Assembly: GCA_046735355.1 (NCBI GenBank)
Contig: JBKPTC010000062.1
Coordinates: forward strand, 1 to 32,327
Direction: 5' to 3'
Source: DATAEU01 sp046735355
GTDB lineage: Bacteria; Actinomycetota; UBA4738; HRBIN12
DNA length: 32,327 nt
Positions 1-7,435 of the stretch are shown here, piece by piece. The notes beneath the pieces are model-generated. The model saw nothing but the letters and a program-made list of their open reading frames with translations, searched no databases and had not been told where the DNA came from. Each line of letters starts with the position of its first letter. Positions within the stretch are counted from its first letter, which is position 1. The translations under genes were made by a program, and so were the position numbers.

Positions 1-541
1 AGCAGTAAACGGCTGCGCGATCGCCGGCCATCCCCCTCGCGCGGGTCCCCGGCAGCGCTCGCTCGCGCGCGGCGGACAGGGCCGTCATGTTGCTGATCGT
101 GCCGCCGCTCGTGAACGCGCCCGAGACGTCGCCGCCGAAGCCGACGAACTCGCTCACCCACCGAACGGCCTGCCGCTCGATCTGCGTCGCGGCGCCGGCG
201 TCGACCGCGAGGTTGATGTCGTAACAGGACGCGAGCGCGTCGCCGATCGCGCCGATCTCCAGGCCGCTCGAGCCGATGAACGCGAAGTACCTCGGACGCG
301 GCTGCGCGATGCTCTCGTCCAGGATCCGCGCGGCGTCGTCGAGGACCTCGTCGACCGGCGACGGTCGTTCGGGCAGCGCGGCCCGAAGCAACGCGCGGAC
401 GCGGTCGTCGAGCGGCGGCTCCTCCGGGCGGAACCGGTCGAAGCTCCGCCAGGCCTGCTCGATGAGCTTGGCGGCCCGCGCGAGCGCCTCCTCGCGCGGT
501 GCGTCGAGCCGAAGCGCCGGCTCCTCCGTGGGCGCGTCCAC
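1..541 (-). CDS. PLP-dependent group II decarboxylase, N-terminal part (cut by window start)
   Basis: The first 180 codons of a protein that continues beyond the left edge. Translated from the GTG at 541 it contains a YFAFIGSS stretch, DINLAVDAGAATQIE, a WVSEFVGF stretch and TSGGTISNMTAL, the typical N-terminal half of aromatic-L-amino-acid/glutamate decarboxylases (fold type I, group II). These remove the alpha-carboxyl of an amino acid to give an amine in the cytosol. The PLP lysine lies outside the window, so the substrate cannot be judged. The start is chosen because a -10-like TACCAT ends exactly six bases before this GTG and there is no Shine-Dalgarno, which suggests a leaderless message. 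An in-frame GTG further upstream would be the alternative. It diverges from the SDR gene. The nearby ring-cleavage operon makes an aromatic amino acid a tempting but unproven substrate. Confidence 0.8.
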   Translation of the reverse strand, partial: MDAPTEEPALRLDAPREEALARAAKLIEQAWRSFDRFRPEEPPLDDRVRALLRAALPERPSPVDEVLDDAARILDESIAQPRPRYFAFIGSSGLEIGAIGDALASCYDINLAVDAGAATQIERQAVRWVSEFVGFGGDVSGAFTSGGTISNMTALSAARERALPGTRARGMAGDRAAVYC

Positions 542-547
542 GACGCG

Positions 548-553
548 ATGGTA
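548..553 (-). promoter_or_regulatory. -10 element of the decarboxylase gene
   Basis: TACCAT on the minus strand, six bases before the GTG at 541. This spacing puts the transcription start on the start codon. No convincing -35 is visible. Confidence 0.4.
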
Positions 554-601
554 CCCGGCGCCCGCGGCTCGGCTATCGTGCACCGGACCTCCGGAGGATC
601 G

Positions 602-1408
602 ATGCGGTTCGACGGAAAGACGGCGATCGTGACGGGCGCGACCTCGGGCATCGGCGAGGCAACGGCCGGCCTGCTCGCGGCCGAGGGGGCGCGCGTCGTC
701 GTCGCCGGACGCCGGGCCGACCGCCTCGCGGAGATCGCCGGCGAGATCGACGCGCGGGCGGTATCCGGCGATCTCGCCGAGGTCGGGCACCCGGACGAGA
801 TCGTGCGCGCGGCGCTCGACGCGTTCGGCGGCGTCGACGTGGTCGTCGGCAACGCGGCGGGCGGCTACCCGGCGACGGTGGCCGACGTGGAGGACGAACG
901 GTGGGACCGCACGTTCGCCGTCAACCTGTCGTCGTCGATGCGCCTCGCGCGCGCCGCGATCCCCTCGATGGTCGAGCGCGGGGGCGGATCGATCGTGCTG
1001 GTCGCGAGCGTGAGCGCCCTGTTCGGAGCGGGCGCGTCGGCGGCCTACGGCACCTCGAAGGCAGCGCTCCTCGGGCTCGCTCGGTCGATCGCCGTCGACT
1101 TCGGTCCCCGCGGGATCCGAGCGAACGTGATCTGTCCGGGCTGGGTCACGACCCCGATGGGCGACGGCGCCATGGACGAGCTCGCCGGCGTGCGCGGCGG
1201 ATCGCGCGAGGACGCCTATCGCGCGGCCACGCGGCACGTGCCGCTGCGACGGCCGGCCGAGGCCGAGGAGATCGCGCGGTGCATCGCGTTCCTGGCCAGC
1301 GACGACGCCTCCATCGTCACGGGCACGGTGCTCGTCGCGGACGGCGGCCAGACCGCCGTGGACCTCGGCGGCATCGCGTTCGACGACGCCTCGAGCGCAG
1401 GAGCGTGA
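602..1408 (+). CDS. SDR-family NAD(P)-dependent oxidoreductase
   Basis: A 268-residue classical short-chain dehydrogenase. It has the cofactor-binding TGATSGIG at residues 11-18, a GNAAG loop at 83-87 (the NNAG equivalent), catalytic Ser136, Tyr149 and Lys153 (YGTSK), and the usual C-terminal VTGTVLVADGG. It should interconvert an alcohol and a ketone, or reduce an enone or imine, in the cytosol; the substrate is not evident. The ATG at 602 is preferred over an upstream in-frame ATG at 548 because GGAGG lies six bases before it and the protein then begins like its family (MRFDGKTAIVTG). It is a single gene, divergent from the decarboxylase and convergent with the luciferase-like gene, whose stop is 28 bases away. 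Confidence 0.9.
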   Translation: MRFDGKTAIVTGATSGIGEATAGLLAAEGARVVVAGRRADRLAEIAGEIDARAVSGDLAEVGHPDEIVRAALDAFGGVDVVVGNAAGGYPATVADVEDERWDRTFAVNLSSSMRLARAAIPSMVERGGGSIVLVASVSALFGAGASAAYGTSKAALLGLARSIAVDFGPRGIRANVICPGWVTTPMGDGAMDELAGVRGGSREDAYRAATRHVPLRRPAEAEEIARCIAFLASDDASIVTGTVLVADGGQTAVDLGGIAFDDASSAGA

Positions 1409-1436
1409 CGGAGCGGCTCCGCCACCTCGCGGCGCG

Positions 1437-2372
1437 CTACGCCGACGACATCGCGGCGACGCGCTCGACGACGCGCCGACAGAGTGCCGGTACCTCGCGA
1501 GGGTCGTCGACGAACTGTGACGGCTTGATGCAGATCGTCCCGAAGCCGCGCGCGACCTGGTCGGGGATCGTGCCCAGCGCCTCGTCGACGTCCGCCGTCG
1601 ACGTCGGATCCGGAAACCGGCCGCGCGTGCCGCCGACGCGCTCGAGCGACGCCGGATCGCGCCCGGCGGCCAGCAGCGAGGATTCGAGCCGTTCCAACTC
1701 CGCGTCGCTCGGCCGTCCGAGCGGGTTGAACCCGCTGCCGTACCGGACGAGCCGCCCGAGCACCCGGTCGTGGAGGCGCTCGCCACCGAACCACAGCGGC
1801 GGCCCCTCCGCGCGCACCGGCCGCGGTTCGACGTACACGTCCCGGAACCGATAGTGGGCGCCCTCGTACGTCGAGCGAGATCCCGACCACACGAGCCGCC
1901 ACGCCGCCAGGTGCTCGTCGAGCAGGTCGCCGCGGCGGTCGAAGGGCACGCCGAGCGCCTCGTACTCCGCGCGGTGCCAGCTGACCGTCGGCTGGACGAC
2001 CAGCCGGCCACCCGAGAGGACGTCGAGCGTCGCCAGCTGCTTGGCCAGCGCGAGCGGATGCCGGAGCGGCGCGATGATCGAGCTCGCGATCAGCCGAAGG
2101 CTCGACGTTCGCGCCGCGACCGCCGCGAGCACGGCGAGCGGATCCGGCCACGGCATGGACGGATCCTGATTCCCGGGCAGCGCGTACTCGCGCGGGTTGG
2201 CCGGAACGCCGTTCGCACCGGCGCCCGGACCGAGCACGACGTGCTCGCTCACCATCGCGCCGTCGAACCCGGCGTCCTCCGCGGCCGCCGCCATGTCGAC
2301 GAGCGCGCCGAGATCGCCGGGTCCGACGAGCGTCCAGTTCTCGCTGAGGATCAGGACCAGCCTGATCGTCAT
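1437..2372 (-). CDS. LLM-class (luciferase-like) flavin/F420-dependent oxidoreductase
   Basis: 311 residues with the look of the bacterial luciferase-like TIM-barrel family: an N-terminal MTIRLVLIL beta strand, VDMAAAAEDAGFDGAMVSEH (strand and helix 2), a TSSLRLIASSI strand, HPLALAKQLATLDVLSGGR and a C-terminal flavin-binding region. In Actinomycetota such proteins commonly use F420; FMN is the alternative. The ATG at 2372 follows the stop of the permease by 11 bases. It is the last gene of the minus-strand operon 6260 to 1437. The reaction cannot be read from sequence; given its place it may act on an aromatic or amine intermediate. Confidence 0.85.
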   Translation of the reverse strand: MTIRLVLILSENWTLVGPGDLGALVDMAAAAEDAGFDGAMVSEHVVLGPGAGANGVPANPREYALPGNQDPSMPWPDPLAVLAAVAARTSSLRLIASSIIAPLRHPLALAKQLATLDVLSGGRLVVQPTVSWHRAEYEALGVPFDRRGDLLDEHLAAWRLVWSGSRSTYEGAHYRFRDVYVEPRPVRAEGPPLWFGGERLHDRVLGRLVRYGSGFNPLGRPSDAELERLESSLLAAGRDPASLERVGGTRGRFPDPTSTADVDEALGTIPDQVARGFGTICIKPSQFVDDPREVPALCRRVVERVAAMSSA

Positions 2373-2383
2373 CCGCAGGTCGC

Positions 2384-3853
2384 TCAGACGCCGGACCGCA
2401 GGTCCGCGAGCGCGTCGCTCGCCGGCTCGCGGCCCTTGACGACGCTCATGTACACCAGGCCGATGACGGCCCAGACCAACGCGTAGATCGGCGCGAGGAT
2501 CGTCGGGCTGGTGACCTTGTAGAACGAGCCGAAGATCGCGCCGCCGGTGATCGCGATGCCGAGGATGGCCGCGACGACGATGCTGCCGTATCCGCTCTCG
2601 TTGCGTCCCCCGACGAGCGCGCCGACCGACATCGTCAGATAGACGACGAGCAACGCGAACCCGCCGAACGTCGAGCACCACACGAACAACGAGAAATAGT
2701 GCGGCAGCCCCTGCAGCGCGAACAGCGAGTTCCACGCCTCGGACGCGACGATCAGCAGCGCCTGGACGACCATCAGCAGCGCGATCGCCCCGGACGGCGT
2801 CCCGTACCGTTCCGACACGGACGCGAGCGGCGCCGGCAGCCGCCGGTCGCGCGCCAGCGCGAACACCCCGCGTGTGGACGCGACCGACGCGCCCACGTAC
2901 ACGGCGAGCATGTCGAGGAACACGACGACCAGCAGGACCTTCAGCCAGAACTCCGAGCCGAACTGCGACGACGGATCGCCGAGCGCGAACAGCGGCGCGC
3001 CGGCCACCTCGGGGCTCGTGATGACCTTCATGTCGAACCCGAACCCGGCGACCTCCACGTAGCTGGCGATCAGATAGAAGATCGACACCAGCACGACGGC
3101 GCCGAGGACGGCCCGCGGGATCGATCGCCTCGGGTCCGCGGTCTCCTCCGCCAGGTTCGCGGCCGTCTCGAACCCTACGAAGATGAGGACGCCGTACAGG
3201 ACGCCGAACATGATGCCGCTGAAGCCCTGCGCGGGCGTCGGATCGAGCGTCTTGGCGAAGTCGTTCGCGCTGCCGAGATCGGCGATCACCGTGATGAAGA
3301 AGATGAGCACGACGGCGACCGAGATCAGCGCGAGCGTGAGCTGCACGCGCGTCGAGATCTGCACGCCGAAATACAGGACCGCGAACAGACCGACGGCGAG
3401 CAGGACGTCCCAGATCCAGATCGGGATGTCGAGGTTGATGCCGAGGCCGGGCAACAGATTGTCGTGGATGTATCCGCCGATCAGGATGCCGAGGCCCGTG
3501 GCGAGCAGGGTCGTTCCGCCGTAGTACAGCCAGCCCGCGGCCGCACCGATCGTCTTGCCGAGGCCGTTCGAGACGTAGTCGTACAGAGAGCCGGCGGCGT
3601 GGATCCGCCGCGCGTACTGCGCCACGATCCATCCGAGCGCGAACGTGCCGATGCCGGCGAGGATCACCGCCAGCGGCGCGGACGTTCCCGCTCCGCGCGC
3701 CGCGGCGTTGACGCCGATGACCAGCGGGATGATGAACGCCGCGCTGAACACCGGCCCCATGAAGCCGACGGACTGCGCGAGCACGTCGACGAGCGACAGC
3801 CGCTTGGCGCCGAGCCGTTCGTAGCCCAGCTCATGTTGCTCCGAACTCACCAC
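2384..3853 (-). CDS. APC-family amino-acid/amine permease
   Basis: 489 residues, about 12 hydrophobic segments, with the amino acid-polyamine-organocation signature: an N-terminal LVDVLAQSVGFMGPVFSAAF helix with the family glycines, and GFETAANLAEETADPRRSIPRAV near residues 230-250, the conserved FE..A..EE..P..S.PRA motif after helix 6. It should import an amino acid or amine across the cytoplasmic membrane. Translation starts at GTG 3853 (AGGAGG about nine bases upstream), 31 bases after the dioxygenase stop. A second GTG follows at once. Its place inside a ring-cleavage operon suggests that the imported compound feeds that pathway (inference). Confidence 0.9.
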   Translation of the reverse strand: MVSSEQHELGYERLGAKRLSLVDVLAQSVGFMGPVFSAAFIIPLVIGVNAAARGAGTSAPLAVILAGIGTFALGWIVAQYARRIHAAGSLYDYVSNGLGKTIGAAAGWLYYGGTTLLATGLGILIGGYIHDNLLPGLGINLDIPIWIWDVLLAVGLFAVLYFGVQISTRVQLTLALISVAVVLIFFITVIADLGSANDFAKTLDPTPAQGFSGIMFGVLYGVLIFVGFETAANLAEETADPRRSIPRAVLGAVVLVSIFYLIASYVEVAGFGFDMKVITSPEVAGAPLFALGDPSSQFGSEFWLKVLLVVVFLDMLAVYVGASVASTRGVFALARDRRLPAPLASVSERYGTPSGAIALLMVVQALLIVASEAWNSLFALQGLPHYFSLFVWCSTFGGFALLVVYLTMSVGALVGGRNESGYGSIVVAAILGIAITGGAIFGSFYKVTSPTILAPIYALVWAVIGLVYMSVVKGREPASDALADLRSGV

Positions 3854-3884
3854 GACGAACCCCCTCCTGGTCCGACTTGCCGAG

Positions 3885-4763
3885 TCATCCCGTCCAGCCG
3901 GTGCCCGGGCGCTCGAACCACACGTGCACCTGCCCGGTCCCGACGGACGCTTCGTAGTCGGAGAGCCGCTCGCCCGGCGCCGTGCACCGCGCGCCGCCCA
4001 ACGCTCCGATCATGATCAGATAGTGCCCGAACTTGCCCTCGGGCGCATGCTTCCGGTAGTCCGGCAGGAAGTCGATCACACCCCGGTGATCGCCCTTCTC
4101 CATGAGCTGCAGCACGTGGCGGTCGGCCTCGGCCGCCTCGGGCGAGATGACGTTCGAGATGTCGCTCGACTCGCGATGCCGGAGCTCGCGGAACGGGAAG
4201 AACCGGTGCGACAGCCCGCCGCTCGCGAGGACGACGACCCGGCGGTCGACCTGCGCGACGGCCCGCCCGAGCAGCTCGCCGAGCAGCAGGAAGTCGTCGG
4301 TCTGTCCCGTCTGGTTGATCGCGATCGAGATCCAGCGCTCGTCGCCGTGCAGGTACGACCACACGTTGACGGTGCCGTAGAAGATCGGCAGGTACGGATC
4401 GTCCGACGCGAGGATCCACGTGTCGTCGCGGCCCTCCGCCTGCGCCGCGAGCGCCTTCGCCAGCTCAGGGTCGCCCCGCATGTCGTACGGGATGCCCGCC
4501 ATGCCCCGCGGCAGCTCGTGACTCGTGAACCGTCCCTGGCGCCGGTCCTGCGCGGTCACGATGTGCTCGAACGTGGACTCCCAGTGCGTGTCGCACACGA
4601 CGACGGTGTCCGGCCTCAGCCGGTCGAGCACGTCGGACTTCAGCCGCCGCAGCCCGTCGACGAGCGTGATCTCCTTGCCGTCGTTGATCTCGAGGCGGAC
4701 CTCCTCGGGCAGCATGATCGTGGGAACGTGCGAGACGAGCCCCGCGCCGACGATCTCCCCCAT
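3885..4763 (-). CDS. hpaD-like: Class III extradiol dioxygenase, HpaD-like (3,4-dihydroxyphenylacetate 2,3-dioxygenase)
   Basis: 292 residues of the LigB superfamily. Visible signatures are SHVP with His12, CDTHW with His60 (both metal ligands in the family), LASGGLSHRF, an EGKFGH segment that should carry the third ligand (Glu), and a C-terminal GTGQVHVWF, which matches the end of E. coli-type homoprotocatechuate dioxygenase. The enzyme should cleave a catechol ring with Fe(II) or Mn(II) and O2, giving a hydroxymuconate semialdehyde, the substrate type of the dehydrogenase encoded 39 bases upstream. Start: ATG 4763 with GGGAGG six to seven bases before it. The exact catechol is uncertain; protocatechuate, gallate or aminophenol relatives share the fold. 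Confidence 0.85.
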   Translation of the reverse strand: MGEIVGAGLVSHVPTIMLPEEVRLEINDGKEITLVDGLRRLKSDVLDRLRPDTVVVCDTHWESTFEHIVTAQDRRQGRFTSHELPRGMAGIPYDMRGDPELAKALAAQAEGRDDTWILASDDPYLPIFYGTVNVWSYLHGDERWISIAINQTGQTDDFLLLGELLGRAVAQVDRRVVVLASGGLSHRFFPFRELRHRESSDISNVISPEAAEADRHVLQLMEKGDHRGVIDFLPDYRKHAPEGKFGHYLIMIGALGGARCTAPGERLSDYEASVGTGQVHVWFERPGTGWTG

Positions 4764-4802
4764 CCCGGCCTCCCTTCGGCTGTTCCGCGCTTCCGGCGCC
4801 GG

Positions 4803-6260
4803 CTACGACCGCCAGCCCGTCGGCGCCGTGCAGACGTTCTTCACGTCCGCGTAGAAGTCGAAGCTCCAGTTTCCGCCCTCGCGCCCGACGCCCGAGTTCC
4901 GCGCGCCGCCGAACGGCGCGCGCAGGTCGCGGACGAAGAACGAGTTGACCCACACCGTTCCGGCCACGAGCCGCTCGGAGACGCGCGTCGCGCGCTCTCG
5001 ATCGCCCGTGTAGACGATCGCGGCGAGCCCGTACGTCGTCGAGTTCGCGAGCGCGATCGCCTCGTCCTCGTCCGCGAACCGCTGGAGCGTCAGGACGGGC
5101 CCGAACACCTCCTGGGTCAGGATCTCCGAGCCCTCGGGCGCGTCCACGAACAGCGTCGGGCGGTAGTACAGCCCGCCGAGCTCCTCGTTCGGCCCGCCGC
5201 CGATGACGGCCTTGGCGCCGGCCTCCTTCGCCCGCTGCACGAACCCGTCGACGCGGTCGAAGTGCTCCCGGGTGATCTGCGGCCCGAGGTCGGTGTCGTC
5301 ATCGCGTGGGTCGCCCTGCTTCAGGGCCGAGGCCGTCTCGCTGAAACGGTCGAGGAACGTGTCGAAGATCTCGTCCTGCACGAGCAGCCGCGTCCCGGCG
5401 AGGCAGACCTGCCCGGCGTTGTCGTACTGACCGACCGCCTGCTTCACGGCAGCGTCGAGGTCGGTGTCGCCGAAGATGACGAACGCCGACTTGCCGCCGA
5501 GCTCGAGCGAGACCGGGGTGAGGTTCTGCGCGGCGGCCGCGGCGACGAGCTTGCCGGTGGCGACCGAGCCGGTGAACGCGATCCGGTCGGCGTCCGGATG
5601 CGATACGAGCGCCGCTCCGACCTCCTCCCCGATCCCCTGCACGACGTTCAGCACGCCGTCGGGGAGGCCCGCCTGCTGCGCGATGTCGGCGAGCATCGAG
5701 GCGGTGAGCGGCGCCCACTCGGGCGGCTTGAACACGACCGTGTTGCCGGCGGCGAGCGCCGGAGCGAGCCGCCACGTCGCGAGCATCAGCGGCGCGTTCC
5801 ACGGCGTGATCACGACCGCGACGCCGCTCGGATCCCACGAGACGTGGTTGGTGTGCTCGCGAACGTCGAAGTCGTCGTGACGAAGCCGCATCAGTTGGTC
5901 TGCGAAGAAGTGGAAGTTGTGGGCGACGCGCGGCATCACGCTGTTGCGCATGGAGCGGAGCGTCGAGCCGTTGTCGCGCGTCTCGACCGCGGCGAGCTCG
6001 GGAACACGCGCCGTGATCCCGTCGCCGATCGCATGCAGGACGCGAGCGCGTTCCTCGGGCGGCGTCCGCCCCCACGCCTCGAACGCCTCTCGCGCCGCCG
6101 CGACTGCGGCGTTCGCCTCCCGCGCGTCGCCGCGCGAGACCCGCGCGATGACCTCCTCGTCGATCGGCGAGACGTCCTCGAACTGCTCGGACGATCCGAC
6201 GCGTTGCCCGCCGATGAAGTGGTCGGGCGACACCTCGACGCCCTCGACCGTCAACATCAC
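4803..6260 (-). CDS. hpaE-like: Aldehyde dehydrogenase, HpaE-like (5-carboxymethyl-2-hydroxymuconate semialdehyde dehydrogenase)
   Basis: 485 residues, full-length NAD-dependent aldehyde dehydrogenase. Conserved points: TPWNAP (Asn155), FKPPEWAP (Lys178), FTGSVATG, general base Glu253 in LELGGK, and nucleophile Cys286 in NAGQVCLAGTR, the form seen in hydroxymuconate-semialdehyde dehydrogenases. It would oxidise the ring-cleavage aldehyde to the acid. It is the first gene of the four-gene operon and lies behind a good promoter. GAGGAGG is 11 bases before the GTG at 6260; the adjacent ATG at 6257 is the alternative start, adding or removing one residue only. Confidence 0.88.
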   Translation of the reverse strand: MMLTVEGVEVSPDHFIGGQRVGSSEQFEDVSPIDEEVIARVSRGDAREANAAVAAAREAFEAWGRTPPEERARVLHAIGDGITARVPELAAVETRDNGSTLRSMRNSVMPRVAHNFHFFADQLMRLRHDDFDVREHTNHVSWDPSGVAVVITPWNAPLMLATWRLAPALAAGNTVVFKPPEWAPLTASMLADIAQQAGLPDGVLNVVQGIGEEVGAALVSHPDADRIAFTGSVATGKLVAAAAAQNLTPVSLELGGKSAFVIFGDTDLDAAVKQAVGQYDNAGQVCLAGTRLLVQDEIFDTFLDRFSETASALKQGDPRDDDTDLGPQITREHFDRVDGFVQRAKEAGAKAVIGGGPNEELGGLYYRPTLFVDAPEGSEILTQEVFGPVLTLQRFADEDEAIALANSTTYGLAAIVYTGDRERATRVSERLVAGTVWVNSFFVRDLRAPFGGARNSGVGREGGNWSFDFYADVKNVCTAPTGWRS

Positions 6261-6277
6261 GTGCGGCTTCGCCTCCT

Positions 6278-6306
6278 CGAACGGGCAGCTCGTTCGGGAG
6301 CGAACG
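6278..6306. promoter_or_regulatory. Three alternating CGAACG/CGTTCG half-sites at the ring-cleavage promoter
   Basis: CGAACG at 6278-6283, CGTTCG at 6291-6296 and CGAACG at 6301-6306. The last two form a perfect 6-4-6 inverted repeat centred on the predicted transcription start and overlapping the -10 box, the usual place for a repressor operator. CGAACG is fairly common in this genome's coding DNA, so the call is tentative. Confidence 0.35.
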
Positions 6307-6333
6307 GTATTGCCGCCTCGAAAGTCGTGTCAA
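6304..6333 (-). promoter_or_regulatory. Promoter of the hpaE-hpaD-permease-LLM operon
   Basis: On the minus strand a perfect -35 TTGACA (6333-6328), an 18-base spacer and -10 TACCGT (6309-6304). Transcription should begin near 6297, giving a leader of about 36 bases that includes the GAGGAGG before GTG 6260. Confidence 0.55.
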
Positions 6334-6481
6334 GGACGGCCGATGCGCCGCTGGGTGTCGCCAGGTGGAGTGGCCGGCATGCGCGCCTCGTAGCATGCCG
6401 CACGGCGCAACCACGCTCCTCCCGCGGGCTGCACGATCCTCGAGCTCGTCCGGATCCCGGCGGAGGCGCTCGGCCGTCGGG

Positions 6482-6487
6482 TACGGT
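6482..6487 (+). promoter_or_regulatory. -10 element of the dehydratase gene
   Basis: TACGGT, six bases before the GTG at 6494. It supports a leaderless start there; no clear -35. The rest of the 233-base divergent gap (6261-6493) shows nothing else but the opposing promoter. Confidence 0.4.
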
Positions 6488-6493
6488 CGGGTG

Positions 6494-7435
6494 GTGGGCG
6501 AAAGGCCGATCGTCACGCGGTCGGACGTGGCGGGCGCCGGCCGTCGGCTCGTCGGGCGCGTTCGGCGCACGCCGACACTCGAGGTCGGGACCGGCGCGTT
6601 CGGCCTCGACGCGGGCGTCGTGTTGAAGATCGAACAGCTGCAGCACACGGGGTCGTTCAAGCCTCGCGGCGCGTTCAACCGGATGCTCGCGGCCGAGGTT
6701 CCGGACGTCGGCGTCATCGCCGCATCCGGCGGCAACTTCGGCCTCGGGGTCGCGTACGCGGCGCGCGAGCTCGGCCATCGCGCCGAGGTCTTCGTCCCGG
6801 CGACGTCACCGCCGATCAAGGCGGAACGGATCCGGCAGCAGGGCGCCGAGGTTCGCATCGTTCCCGGTTACTACGCCGACGCCCTCGAGGCGTGCGAGCG
6901 TCGCGCTGCCGAGACCGGGGCGCTGTTCATGCACGCGTACGACCAGCCCGAGGTCGTCGCCGGGCAGGGCACGATCGGCGCCGAGCTCTCGGAGCAGGTT
7001 CCGGACGCCGACACCGTTCTCGTGGCGGTCGGCGGCGGCGGGCTCATCGGCGGGATCGCGGCGTGGTTCTCGGGCGACGTCCGCGTGATCGGCGTCGAGC
7101 CCGAACGGTGTCCGACGCTCACGATGGCGCTCGACGCGGGAGAGCCGGTCGATGCGCCGGTGGACGGCATCGCAGCGGACTCGCTCGGTCCCAAGCGGGC
7201 GGGCTCGATCGCGGTCGAGATCGCGCAGCGGCACGTGGAGCGCGTGCTGCTCGTTCCCGACGACGCGATCGCCGAGGCGCAGCGCCGACTGTGGCACGAC
7301 GTCCGCGTGATCGCCGAGCCCGGCGGCGCGGCGGCGCTCGCGGCGCTCGCGTCGGGCGTCTACCGGCCCGAGCCGAACGAGCGGGTGGTCGTCCTGGTCT
7401 GCGGGGCCAACACGGACCCCGCCGCGATCAGCTGA
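6494..7435 (+). CDS. Threonine/serine dehydratase-like PLP enzyme (fold type II)
   Basis: 313 residues, similar in length to biodegradative threonine dehydratases and serine racemases (no regulatory ACT domain). PLP lysine Lys56 in GSFKPRGA, ASGGNFGLG for the substrate carboxylate, and the phosphate-binding glycine loop GGGGLIGG are intact. It should deaminate threonine or serine to the 2-oxo acid, or racemise serine. An open frame extends upstream, but the family start (TRSDVAGAGRRLVGRVRRTP) and the -10 spacing favour GTG 6494; GTG 6491 is the alternative. Its stop overlaps the stop of the convergent aminopeptidase gene inside an 8-base palindrome. Confidence 0.85.
   Translation: MGERPIVTRSDVAGAGRRLVGRVRRTPTLEVGTGAFGLDAGVVLKIEQLQHTGSFKPRGAFNRMLAAEVPDVGVIAASGGNFGLGVAYAARELGHRAEVFVPATSPPIKAERIRQQGAEVRIVPGYYADALEACERRAAETGALFMHAYDQPEVVAGQGTIGAELSEQVPDADTVLVAVGGGGLIGGIAAWFSGDVRVIGVEPERCPTLTMALDAGEPVDAPVDGIAADSLGPKRAGSIAVEIAQRHVERVLLVPDDAIAEAQRRLWHDVRVIAEPGGAAALAALASGVYRPEPNERVVVLVCGANTDPAAIS

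Noticed and set aside
1409..1436. Terminator between the SDR and LLM genes (GGAG-CGG-CTCC)
   Set aside because: Only a four-base stem and no T-tract; expected by chance in this composition.
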